From the NCBI GenBank assembly GCA_009908945.1, contig JAAAOI010000075.1:1-39582 (forward strand): a stretch of 39,582 nucleotides of DNA, given 5' to 3'. Under the pieces are notes generated by a model that saw nothing but the letters and a program-made list of their open reading frames with translations, was not told the DNA's origin and ran no database searches. Both the position numbers and the translations under genes were made by a program. The DNA comes from Bacteroidota bacterium (lineage in GTDB: Bacteria > Bacteroidota > Rhodothermia > Rhodothermales > Salinibacteraceae). Below are positions 16,922-24,193 of this stretch, piece after piece (position 1 is the stretch's first letter; each line of letters opens with the position of its first letter).

Positions 16922-17839
16922 ATGAGTTCTTCGGAAGAGATCAACTACACGAAGGAGGCGCTCTTCCTCCCGTGGAATTTGGTCTTCATCGTAACCAGTA
17001 CGCTCATCGCTGCCACCTTGGGCTGGCAAAGTGGTATCCCGTGGCTGTTCGAACTGCTTCTGACGCTGGCCGCTGGGGGCGAGCTGCTCTACCTCGGCAC
17101 CATGCCACAGCAAGAGCGCTTCCGCCGCTACATTCGCTCGAAGAAAGCGGAAGCCCACGCCCCCCCTTCCAACAAGGAGATTTACCGCCTGCTCTCCAAC
17201 GCAAGCCAGCGGCGCTACGCCGCGCTTCGCAAGCTGCGTGATGAGATTGCGGTCAATTACCGCAAGCTGAGCTATGCCTCGCAGGGCCTCCTCGATAGCC
17301 ACGTGCAAAAGCTCGACGGCCTGCTCGACTCGTACCTCAACCTGACCTACCAGAAGGAACGCTATGAGCGCCATACCCGCTCGGCCACACAACTCGATGT
17401 AGAGGATGCTATCGCTCAGTTGCAGGAAGACATGAAGGACGACTCCTCGCGGGTCCGCGCCATCAAGGAGCGGCGCCTGCGCATCCTGAAGCAGCGCCTG
17501 CGGCGCTTCCAGTATGGCCGGGAGAACCTCGCCATCATCGATGCGCAGCTCGAGACGATCGAGGATGTGGTCCGCTACATCCACGAACAGTCGATGACAC
17601 TGCGCAATCCGGAAGAGATCACGTTTCAGTTGGATATGCTGCTCGACGAGGTACACGAAACCGAAGCCTCGGTGGACGAGATCGAGTCGGTGTTTGCACA
17701 AAACGACAGCATGCTTGACGATGTGGCTGGCAGCCTGGACGCCCCGGAGGCTCGCCCAGAGGCCCCGCTGGACCTCCCCGAGACGCCCGCGCAAGACCCC
17801 TCTGCCCCCCCGGAGCAGCGCCAGCAGCTCCGCAACTGA
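16922..17839 (+). CDS. two-TM membrane-anchored coiled-coil protein, unknown function
   Basis: A 305-residue protein of no family I recognise. Two hydrophobic helices near 16-34 and 38-60 form a membrane hairpin, followed by a highly charged, mostly helical region (about 70-265) and a Pro/Glu-rich disordered end. The helical part carries repeated patterns such as SHVQKLDGLLDSYLNL and SSRVRAIKERRLRILKQRLRR. It is read in line with pspA and the small PspA-like protein, so it is a good candidate for a membrane partner of PspA in place of PspB/PspC, which are absent here. The ATG at 16922 was chosen since the upstream frame overlaps the previous gene. Confidence 0.75.
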   Translation: MSSSEEINYTKEALFLPWNLVFIVTSTLIAATLGWQSGIPWLFELLLTLAAGGELLYLGTMPQQERFRRYIRSKKAEAHAPPSNKEIYRLLSNASQRRYAALRKLRDEIAVNYRKLSYASQGLLDSHVQKLDGLLDSYLNLTYQKERYERHTRSATQLDVEDAIAQLQEDMKDDSSRVRAIKERRLRILKQRLRRFQYGRENLAIIDAQLETIEDVVRYIHEQSMTLRNPEEITFQLDMLLDEVHETEASVDEIESVFAQNDSMLDDVAGSLDAPEARPEAPLDLPETPAQDPSAPPEQRQQLRN

Positions 17840-17869
17840 CCCCTTCACTGCTAACCTTTTCCTCTGCAC

Positions 17870-18652
17870 ATGGAGTTCGACACGCTACAGTATGCCCGAG
17901 ACGCCGATGGTATTGTTCTGCTAACCATCGATCGGCCAGATGCCCTGAACGCACTAAACACGGCCGTGATGGACGACCTCGACCGGGCCTTCCGCACTGC
18001 CCGAGCAGACGATGCCGTACAGGGCGTGGTGCTTACGGGCGCTGGAGAAAAAGCCTTTGTGGCCGGTGCCGATATCGCACAGTTTCCGGACCTCGACGCC
18101 GTCAGCGGTCATCGCTTTGCCGCCCGGGGGCAAGCCGTGTTCAACCGGATTGAGCGCATGCCTAAACCCGTAGTGGCTGCCGTAAATGGGTTTGCGCTGG
18201 GCGGCGGCTGCGAACTGGCCATGGCCTGCCACCTGCGCGTGGCCTCGGCACAGGCCCAGTTTGGGCAGCCGGAGGTCAACCTTGGCATCGTGCCCGGCTA
18301 CGGCGGCACCCAGCGCCTGCCTCGCCTCGTGGGGCAGGGCATCGCCACCGAGCTCATTCTGACGGGCCAGCGCATCGGTGCCGACCGGGCCCATGCCATC
18401 GGGCTGGTAAACCGCGTGGTGGCGCCCGAGGCGCTCGTGGAGGAGGCGCGCACGCTGGTGCGCACCATTGCGGCCAAAGCGCCGCTGGCGGTAGCCATGG
18501 CACTTCAGGCGCTGCGCGCCAGCGACCAGCCGCTCGCGGACGGGCAACGCTACGAAGCCGCCCTCTTCGGGCAGGCCTGCGCAACCGATGACTTTCAGGA
18601 GGGCGTGGATGCCTTCTTGAACCGGCGTACGCCCACGTTCACTGGTGCCTGA
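17870..18652 (+). CDS. enoyl-CoA hydratase/isomerase family protein
   Basis: A 260-residue crotonase-fold enzyme, cytoplasmic, hydrating trans-2-enoyl-CoA in beta-oxidation or related pathways. The oxyanion-hole segment is AFVAGADIAQF (62-72). FALGGGCELAMACHLRVAS at about 108-126 holds Glu115, and FGQPEVNLGIVPGYGGTQRLPR at 131-152 holds Glu135; these two Glu correspond to the catalytic pair of rat hydratase (Glu144 and Glu164), so true hydratase activity is likely. It lies 30 bases after the coiled-coil gene and 44 before the CNNM-type gene. The exact chain length or substrate is not readable. Confidence 0.93.
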   Translation: MEFDTLQYARDADGIVLLTIDRPDALNALNTAVMDDLDRAFRTARADDAVQGVVLTGAGEKAFVAGADIAQFPDLDAVSGHRFAARGQAVFNRIERMPKPVVAAVNGFALGGGCELAMACHLRVASAQAQFGQPEVNLGIVPGYGGTQRLPRLVGQGIATELILTGQRIGADRAHAIGLVNRVVAPEALVEEARTLVRTIAAKAPLAVAMALQALRASDQPLADGQRYEAALFGQACATDDFQEGVDAFLNRRTPTFTGA

Positions 18653-18696
18653 CCTGTGCGCCCCCTCCCTCGCCCCGTGGCGACACCTGAGGCTCC

Positions 18697-19977
18697 ATGG
18701 AACTGGTGGTCCTTGCTTTGCTGCTCCTGCTTAGCGCCTTCTTCTCCGGCTCGGAGATCGCGTTTGTGTCAGCCAATCGCCTGCGGGCCGCAATGGCTGC
18801 CCGCCGCGGAGGATTCGCCGGCCGCCTGGTGCAGCGATTTCTGGAAACGCCGGGGATGCTGCTGACAACGACGTTGGTTGGGAATAACCTTGCCCTCATC
18901 GTCTACTCTACGGTGATGGCGTTTTACCTGGAGCCGGCCTTTGCAACGTTCTTCAGCGAGGTGCTGGGGCAAGAGACGGGACTGGAGGCCTCCGTGCTGA
19001 CGGCGCAGACGCTCGTGGCCAGCGTGATGGTGCTGTTCTTAGGGGAGATCATCCCCAAAACCATTATGCGCGAGCACGCCGATCGGCTTGTCGCCTTCCT
19101 CGCGCTCCCGCTGCGCATCACCTACTACGTGCTGCTGCCCCTCATCTGGATGGCCAGCGCCGCTTCTAACATGCTTATGCGCCTCGTACGTACCGACGCT
19201 GCTTCACTCTCCCAGTACCTGCGGCAGGACGTCGAGCTGCTCATTCAAGAAACCACAGAGGGCGGCACCTTGGATCTGGATGAGGAAGAAAGTACCATCC
19301 TGTCGAATGTCTTCGCCATGAGCACGATGCGCGTGAAGGAGTCGATGGTGCCCCGCACCGACATTGAGGCTATCGAATGCTCAACAACGCTGGAGGACGT
19401 GCGGAACTGCTTTATCGAATCGGGCCACTCGAAGCTTCCCGTGTTCGAAGACAACATCGACCACATCGTGGGGGTAGCTTTTGCCCACAACTTCTTTCAG
19501 CAGCCCTCCTCGCTCCAGGACCTCATGCGCGACGTCCGATTTGTGCCCGAAATAAAGGCCTCAAAGACCCTGCTGCAGGAGTTTCTAAGCAGTAACTCGT
19601 CCATCGCCATTGTCATTGATGAGTACGGCGGGACCGCCGGGCTCATCACACGGGAGGACCTGCTGGAAGAGTTGTTTGGCGATATACAGGACGAGTTCGA
19701 CAGGGAAGACGACCAGCTACGGCGTGTGGGCCCCAGCACCTTTCTTGTGAGCGGCTCGACCCCGCTGGACACGTTCACGGAAGAAACTGAAATCCATCTT
19801 CCCGACGGCGAGTATGAGACCGTGGCGGGATACCTGCTGGAGCGCGTGGGACGCATTCCCGAGACCAAGGAGCAGTTCAGCTTCGACAATTGCCACTTCG
19901 CCATTGAGCGGGCTACGTCATACCGCATTGATCTGGTGCGCGTCCGCTCGGATTCCATCACGCAAGGTACTGCTTGA
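18697..19977 (+). CDS. CNNM/CorC-HlyC family membrane protein (DUF21, CBS pair)
   Basis: A 426-residue membrane protein. A DUF21/CNNM transmembrane domain covers about 1-190 with FFSGSEIAFVSANRLR at 15-30. A CBS-domain pair covers about 210-335, with PRTDIEAIE and DEYGGTAGLITREDLLEELFGDI, and a CorC/HlyC domain follows at about 345-425. Such proteins are linked to magnesium and cobalt efflux or homeostasis, with CBS domains sensing adenine nucleotides. The old label haemolysin is misleading. Its gene ends the plus-strand run from pspA and converges on the moaC unit with only 25 bases between stop codons. No terminator was seen there. Confidence 0.93.
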   Translation: MELVVLALLLLLSAFFSGSEIAFVSANRLRAAMAARRGGFAGRLVQRFLETPGMLLTTTLVGNNLALIVYSTVMAFYLEPAFATFFSEVLGQETGLEASVLTAQTLVASVMVLFLGEIIPKTIMREHADRLVAFLALPLRITYYVLLPLIWMASAASNMLMRLVRTDAASLSQYLRQDVELLIQETTEGGTLDLDEEESTILSNVFAMSTMRVKESMVPRTDIEAIECSTTLEDVRNCFIESGHSKLPVFEDNIDHIVGVAFAHNFFQQPSSLQDLMRDVRFVPEIKASKTLLQEFLSSNSSIAIVIDEYGGTAGLITREDLLEELFGDIQDEFDREDDQLRRVGPSTFLVSGSTPLDTFTEETEIHLPDGEYETVAGYLLERVGRIPETKEQFSFDNCHFAIERATSYRIDLVRVRSDSITQGTA

Positions 19978-20002
19978 TCAAGTGCCTGCGCCTTTACGGT
20001 GG

Positions 20003-20620
20003 CTACGCCTCCATTCCACCCCGGCGGCCAAAGGCGAGCACCAGCTTTAGGTGGGTCAGCAGCAAGCCAATCACCGGCAAGCCCTCAAGCCGTTCGGTCG
20101 GCGTTTCTGGAAGCCCTGGGGGGCTCACGCGTCCCATCCACAGCGCCATCTTTTCCCGTAGCGCGTGCTCTCCTGGGAACTGCCCTTCCGGAAAGTGCAC
20201 CGTATAAAAGGCCTGCTTCCGCTCCAACCGCTGATAGATCTCGTCATTCTCATCCAGCAGCGTGGGGTCTTGCTCTTCAATAATGGCCCCACCAATGAGG
20301 TAGTCGCGATACGTGTAGGGCAGGTCCACCAACGTATTCACCACCATATCGCGCACCTGGGGTGTATCCTGCAGCCCAACTTCTGCCGCACGGGCCGAGG
20401 TCGTGGCGACAAGCGACAGCGTCTCCTCTGCCACCACGTCCGGATCTGGCTGGGCTGTGCGCATGCTCTGTAAAACCTCGCGGGCCAGATCCTGCGTGGT
20501 GCCAATGATGCCAATGGTCGAGAACGCGATGCAATCGGCCACCCGCTGCACTGTGGCAGTGCTGGCATCAGAAGTGGTGGGCGAGTCGTTGGGCATGGGG
20601 GGCGCGAAGGAAATGGTCAA
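20003..20620 (-). CDS. conserved-looking protein of unknown function
   Basis: A 205-residue protein I do not recognise. The N-terminal 20 residues are Ser/Thr/Pro-rich. Residues 20-180 look soluble, mixed and acidic, with a run DIVVNTLVD-like helix and the segment LPYTYRDYLIGGAIIEEQDP around 100-120 that could be a short membrane-facing part. A final hydrophobic helix (about 177-196, VIGLLLTHLKLVLAFG) may anchor it to a membrane. It lies 57 bases downstream of moaC on the same strand and so is likely co-transcribed with it. The start could instead be the second ATG, nine codons in, since the first part has little character. Confidence 0.6.
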   Translation of the reverse strand: MTISFAPPMPNDSPTTSDASTATVQRVADCIAFSTIGIIGTTQDLAREVLQSMRTAQPDPDVVAEETLSLVATTSARAAEVGLQDTPQVRDMVVNTLVDLPYTYRDYLIGGAIIEEQDPTLLDENDEIYQRLERKQAFYTVHFPEGQFPGEHALREKMALWMGRVSPPGLPETPTERLEGLPVIGLLLTHLKLVLAFGRRGGMEA

Positions 20621-20677
20621 ATCAAACCGACGCTGCGGTCGGCGCGGAGGGGGGCCACTGCTGCGTCGCCAGCGGTC

Positions 20678-21184
20678 TTAATTTGCGGACGGTGGATCCG
20701 ACCGGCGATAATCACCGCTCTGCCCGCCGGTCTTCGCACGCAGATGAATATCGGTGATGGTGATGTCTTTTGTAATCGACTTGCACATGTCGTAGATGGT
20801 TAAGCCGGCCATGGAAACGGCTGTGAGGGCTTCCATTTCCACACCGGTGGCTCCCACGGTGCGCGTGTAGGCTCGGATGTCGACCGCGTGCTTCTCTTCA
20901 TTGAGATGAAACTCAATCTCCACGCCATGCACCGATACGTCGTGGCACAACGGGATCAGCTTGCTGGTCTGCTTGGCCCCCATGATACCCGCGATTTGCG
21001 CTGTCGTCAGCACGTCGCCCTTGGCCACCTTATTTTTTTTCACCAGGCGAAACGCATCAGCGCCCAACAGCACACGACCGCGAGCAACAGCGGTACGGGT
21101 CGACGATTTCTTCTCGGAAATATCGACCATGCGTGCCCCGCCTTCTGGCGTGACGTGGGTAAGTGTTGGTGTATCCGTGCCCAT
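20678..21184 (-). CDS. moaC: cyclic pyranopterin monophosphate synthase MoaC
   Basis: A 168-residue cytoplasmic enzyme of molybdenum cofactor synthesis, acting after MoaA to make cyclic pyranopterin monophosphate. Motifs: MVDISEKKSSTRTAVA at about 19-34, KGDVLTTAQIAGIMGAKQTSKLIPLCH with the metal-independent active-site residues, and ALTAVSMAGLTIYDMCKSITKDITI followed by KTGGQSGDY near the end. The ATG at 21184 was chosen; the open frame further upstream gives a hydrophobic leader that MoaC does not have. No moaA, moaE or other cofactor gene is in the window, so the set is scattered in this genome. Confidence 0.95.
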   Translation of the reverse strand: MGTDTPTLTHVTPEGGARMVDISEKKSSTRTAVARGRVLLGADAFRLVKKNKVAKGDVLTTAQIAGIMGAKQTSKLIPLCHDVSVHGVEIEFHLNEEKHAVDIRAYTRTVGATGVEMEALTAVSMAGLTIYDMCKSITKDITITDIHLRAKTGGQSGDYRRSDPPSAN

Positions 21185-21293
21185 AGGTATACGAAGGATA
21201 TGTAGTAAAAGCGCAGCCTCAAGAAGTAAGGCGAATGCAAGCAACAGACCACAAAGGGCTGTGTTGCAGCGCGACAAAAATGTAATACTGCCT

Positions 21294-21311
21294 GCTGGTG
21301 CCCTCACCAGC
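21294..21311. promoter_or_regulatory. inverted repeat between moaC and the ArsA-like gene
   Basis: GCTGGTG at 21294-21300 and CACCAGC at 21305-21311 form a perfect 7-bp dyad around CCCT, with no T-run. It lies in the 191-base divergent gap, 65 bases before the ArsA-like start, and could be an operator for either direction. A TAATAC hexamer lies just upstream (about 21282). The rest of the gap is featureless apart from an SD-like GGAGG before 21376. Confidence 0.35.
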
Positions 21312-21375
21312 GGTGCACCCTTCCCTACGGCTATCGGTATCGACATCCCATGGCATCATTCAACTGGAGGCGTTT

Positions 21376-22566
21376 ATGGCCACTCGCATTTTACTATTTA
21401 CGGGCAAAGGCGGCGTCGGGAAGACGACCTGCGCGGCGGCTACCGCCCTACAGCTGGCTCAACAGGGCCAGCGTACGCTCATCCTCTCATCGGATCCGGC
21501 CCACAGCCTCGCCGATGCGCTGGACCAAGACCTGGGCCCCGAGCCGCAAGAGGTCGCAGAGCAGCTGTACGCCCAGGAGATCGACCTTTATTACTCCATG
21601 CAGAAGTACTGGGGGAACGTGCGGCAACTGATGCTGACGGCCTTCCGGTGGCAAGGGGTGGAGAAGATCGCTGCCGAAGAAATGGCGGCCCTTCCAGGGA
21701 TGGCCGAGGCGTCGGCTCTCCTGTGGCTGGAAAAGTTTGAAGCGGAGGACGCCTACGATGTGATTGTCGTGGACAGCGCTCCCACCGGCGAAACGCTCAG
21801 CCTGCTCACCCTACCGCAAGCCACGCAGTGGTGGATCTCGCGTGCGCTCCCTTTTCAGAAAACCGCCATTAAGACGTTCGGCTTTGGCGTACGCAAAACG
21901 ACGGGTATCCCGCTGGACAAGGGCTATGAGGAGCTCGATACCCTCTTCGGTAAATTGCAGCGCATCCAAGAGGTCCTGGGCAACCCGGAGGTAAGCACCG
22001 TGCGCCTGGTGATGAATCCAGAACGCATGGTCATCCGGGAGGCGCGGCGCGCCTACACCTACCTCCAGCTCTACGGCTATGCGGTGGACGCCGTTGTCGT
22101 GAACCGTATCTTACCGGAGGACGAGCTGGGCGCGGCGCTCCAGAACTACGTGACAGCACAGGCGGCCTATCTGGAGGAGATCGAACAGAGCTTTGCGCCC
22201 TTGCCCATCTTGCATGTGCCGCACCTTGGAGAGGAGGTGTTTGGAGAAGCCCTACTGCAACGCATTGCGGACGGGATGTACGCGGCGCATGACCCCGGCG
22301 CGGTGCTCCACACGCAGCGCACGTTTGACCTTACCGCAGACGGCGATGGCTACGAACTTGCACTTCATTTGCCGTTTCTTCATACTGAAACCTTTGAGGT
22401 CCAGCAGTACGGCGATGAGCTGGTCGTGCAGGTGCACAATCAGCGCCGCCACTACCAGTTGCCCAACTTTCTCTCCTACTACACCCTGACGGATACCGCG
22501 CTGAAGGAGGACTGGCTCCGCGCGCGCTTCGATCCGCCGGATGATGAGACGCTGGCCACCTCATAG
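21376..22566 (+). CDS. ArsA/GET3-family ATPase with C-terminal HSP20-like domain
   Basis: A 396-residue P-loop ATPase. GKGGVGKTT at about 9-17 is the deviant Walker A, LSSDPAHSLADAL (about 38-50) is switch I, and VDSAPTGETLSLL (about 130-142) is switch II. Residues beyond about 318 (ELALHLPFLHTETFEVQQYG and onwards) resemble the alpha-crystallin (HSP20-like) domain that ends some bacterial ArsA homologues. Lone ArsA-like proteins without ArsB may handle tail-anchored or hydrophobic proteins, as GET3 does, rather than arsenite. No arsB, arsR or arsC is near. Start at ATG 21376 has GGAGG seven bases upstream. HMG-CoA reductase follows after 53 bases. Confidence 0.88.
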   Translation: MATRILLFTGKGGVGKTTCAAATALQLAQQGQRTLILSSDPAHSLADALDQDLGPEPQEVAEQLYAQEIDLYYSMQKYWGNVRQLMLTAFRWQGVEKIAAEEMAALPGMAEASALLWLEKFEAEDAYDVIVVDSAPTGETLSLLTLPQATQWWISRALPFQKTAIKTFGFGVRKTTGIPLDKGYEELDTLFGKLQRIQEVLGNPEVSTVRLVMNPERMVIREARRAYTYLQLYGYAVDAVVVNRILPEDELGAALQNYVTAQAAYLEEIEQSFAPLPILHVPHLGEEVFGEALLQRIADGMYAAHDPGAVLHTQRTFDLTADGDGYELALHLPFLHTETFEVQQYGDELVVQVHNQRRHYQLPNFLSYYTLTDTALKEDWLRARFDPPDDETLATS

Positions 22567-22619
22567 CCTCACCACCAGCGTCGCTCTTTCCTACCCTCTC
22601 CACCTGCTCCTCCCCTCCT

Positions 22620-24161
22620 ATGTTCGTACCCAGTGCGCTGCTCAAGCAGCTCTATACGTTTGGAAGTCTTGAAAATACCGAGCGCGGCGTGCAATTCGGT
22701 ATCAAGAACCGCCTCAGCGACGCCACCGTCACTGAGGTCCTGCAGGTCTCCATTGGGGGCAGTGCGATGCCGCTGGACGAAGTAGAGCTACGCGATAGTG
22801 ACGGCAATCGGTATGGGGCGACCGTCATCAGCAAGGAAAACACTCTCGACTTTCCACTGCGCGAGACGCTGACCGTACAGACGGCGCACCCTAACCTTCC
22901 GAAAGGAAAGCACAACATCGAGATTGTTGTGCGCGCCAAACCCTTTGGCAAGCTCAAGCTGTCGGTAGAAGACAGCCTGCGTGAGCCAGAGGAGGACCTG
23001 ATCCGGGTTCCCCGCGATGCCAGCGATAATTATTGCGACGCGGCCATTGAAGAGCGCCAGCGGTTTGTGGAAAACTACGCGGGGGTTGAGTTGAAGCATG
23101 TGCCCCACTTCACATTTCCTGCCCACAGTACGGAAGGGAACTGCGAATCGCTTGTGGGCGCTGCGCAGATTCCGCTGGGTGTGGCCGGTCCTATTCATAT
23201 CAACGGCGAGGAGGCCCAGGGGAAGTTCCTGGTGCCGCTGGCCACAACGGAGGGCACGCTGGTGGCATCGTACAATCGGGGCATCAAGGTCGTCAACCTG
23301 AGCGGGGGGGCCCGATGCACGGTGGTCGGCGACGCGATGCAGCGCGCGCCGGTGTTTGTGTTTGCGTCCGGGCGTGAGGCGCGCGACTTTGTCGATTGGG
23401 TACATGAGCACATGCATCGCATCCGCGAAGAGGCCGAGGCGACCTCCAGTGTGGCGAAGCTACAGTACGTGGACCCCTACCTGGCCAACAAATTCGCCTA
23501 TCTCCGTTTCAATTACTCTACCGGCGACGCTGCAGGCCAAAACATGGTCGGCCGCGCCACCTTCGCGGCCTGCGGATGGATTTTGGACAACTACGACGGT
23601 GTCGAGCACTTTTACCTCGAGTCCAACTTTGCGACCGATAAAAAAGCCTCGCAGGTAAACATCATGCGGACCCGCGGCAAGCGCGTCACCGCAGAAGTGG
23701 TGGTCAAGCGCGAGGTCCTGGAGCAGCACATGCGCGTTGTGCCCGAGAGCCTCGCCTACCACTGGGGCGTAGCCACGGTGGGCGCCTTCTTCTCCGGGGC
23801 TAACAACAACGGGGCACACTCGCCCAATGCCATTACGGCCATGTTCATTGCCACCGGGCAGGACGTCGCCAATGTGGCGGAGTCGTCCGCTGGGATTCTC
23901 TACTCTGAAGTCACCGACGACGGCGACCTGTACACCTCGCTTACCATCCCTTCCCTTATCGTCGCCACTTATGGCGGGGGGACGAGCCTGGCTACCCAGC
24001 GCGAGTGCCTCGAGATGATGGGCTGCTATGGCAAAGACAAGGTGCGCAAGCTGGCAGAGATCATCGCCGGTGTCGCGTTGGCCGGCGAGTTATCCCTCGG
24101 CGCCGCCATCTCCTCCTCCGACTGGGTCTCCAGCCATGAGGCTTACGGCCGCAACCGATAG
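22620..24161 (+). CDS. hmgA: HMG-CoA reductase with extra soluble N-terminal domain
   Basis: A 513-residue enzyme that reduces HMG-CoA to mevalonate, for isoprenoids. The catalytic part (about 125-513) shows ENYAGVE at 151, TTEGTLVAS with catalytic Glu211, ESNFATDKKASQVN with Lys341, TGQDVANVAES with Asp415 and the C-terminal SHEAYGRNR with His506. The DKK signature fits the class I (eukaryote/archaea-like, NADPH) type rather than class II. Residues 1-122 form an extra beta-rich soluble domain with no membrane helix, unlike the sterol-sensing N-terminus of animals. The next gene starts 32 bases downstream, so it shares a transcript with acyl-CoA synthetase. Use of the mevalonate route is inferred. 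Confidence 0.93.
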   Translation: MFVPSALLKQLYTFGSLENTERGVQFGIKNRLSDATVTEVLQVSIGGSAMPLDEVELRDSDGNRYGATVISKENTLDFPLRETLTVQTAHPNLPKGKHNIEIVVRAKPFGKLKLSVEDSLREPEEDLIRVPRDASDNYCDAAIEERQRFVENYAGVELKHVPHFTFPAHSTEGNCESLVGAAQIPLGVAGPIHINGEEAQGKFLVPLATTEGTLVASYNRGIKVVNLSGGARCTVVGDAMQRAPVFVFASGREARDFVDWVHEHMHRIREEAEATSSVAKLQYVDPYLANKFAYLRFNYSTGDAAGQNMVGRATFAACGWILDNYDGVEHFYLESNFATDKKASQVNIMRTRGKRVTAEVVVKREVLEQHMRVVPESLAYHWGVATVGAFFSGANNNGAHSPNAITAMFIATGQDVANVAESSAGILYSEVTDDGDLYTSLTIPSLIVATYGGGTSLATQRECLEMMGCYGKDKVRKLAEIIAGVALAGELSLGAAISSSDWVSSHEAYGRNR

Positions 24162-24193
24162 GCGCTCCCTTCCCGCTCATCCCTCCGCTCGCC

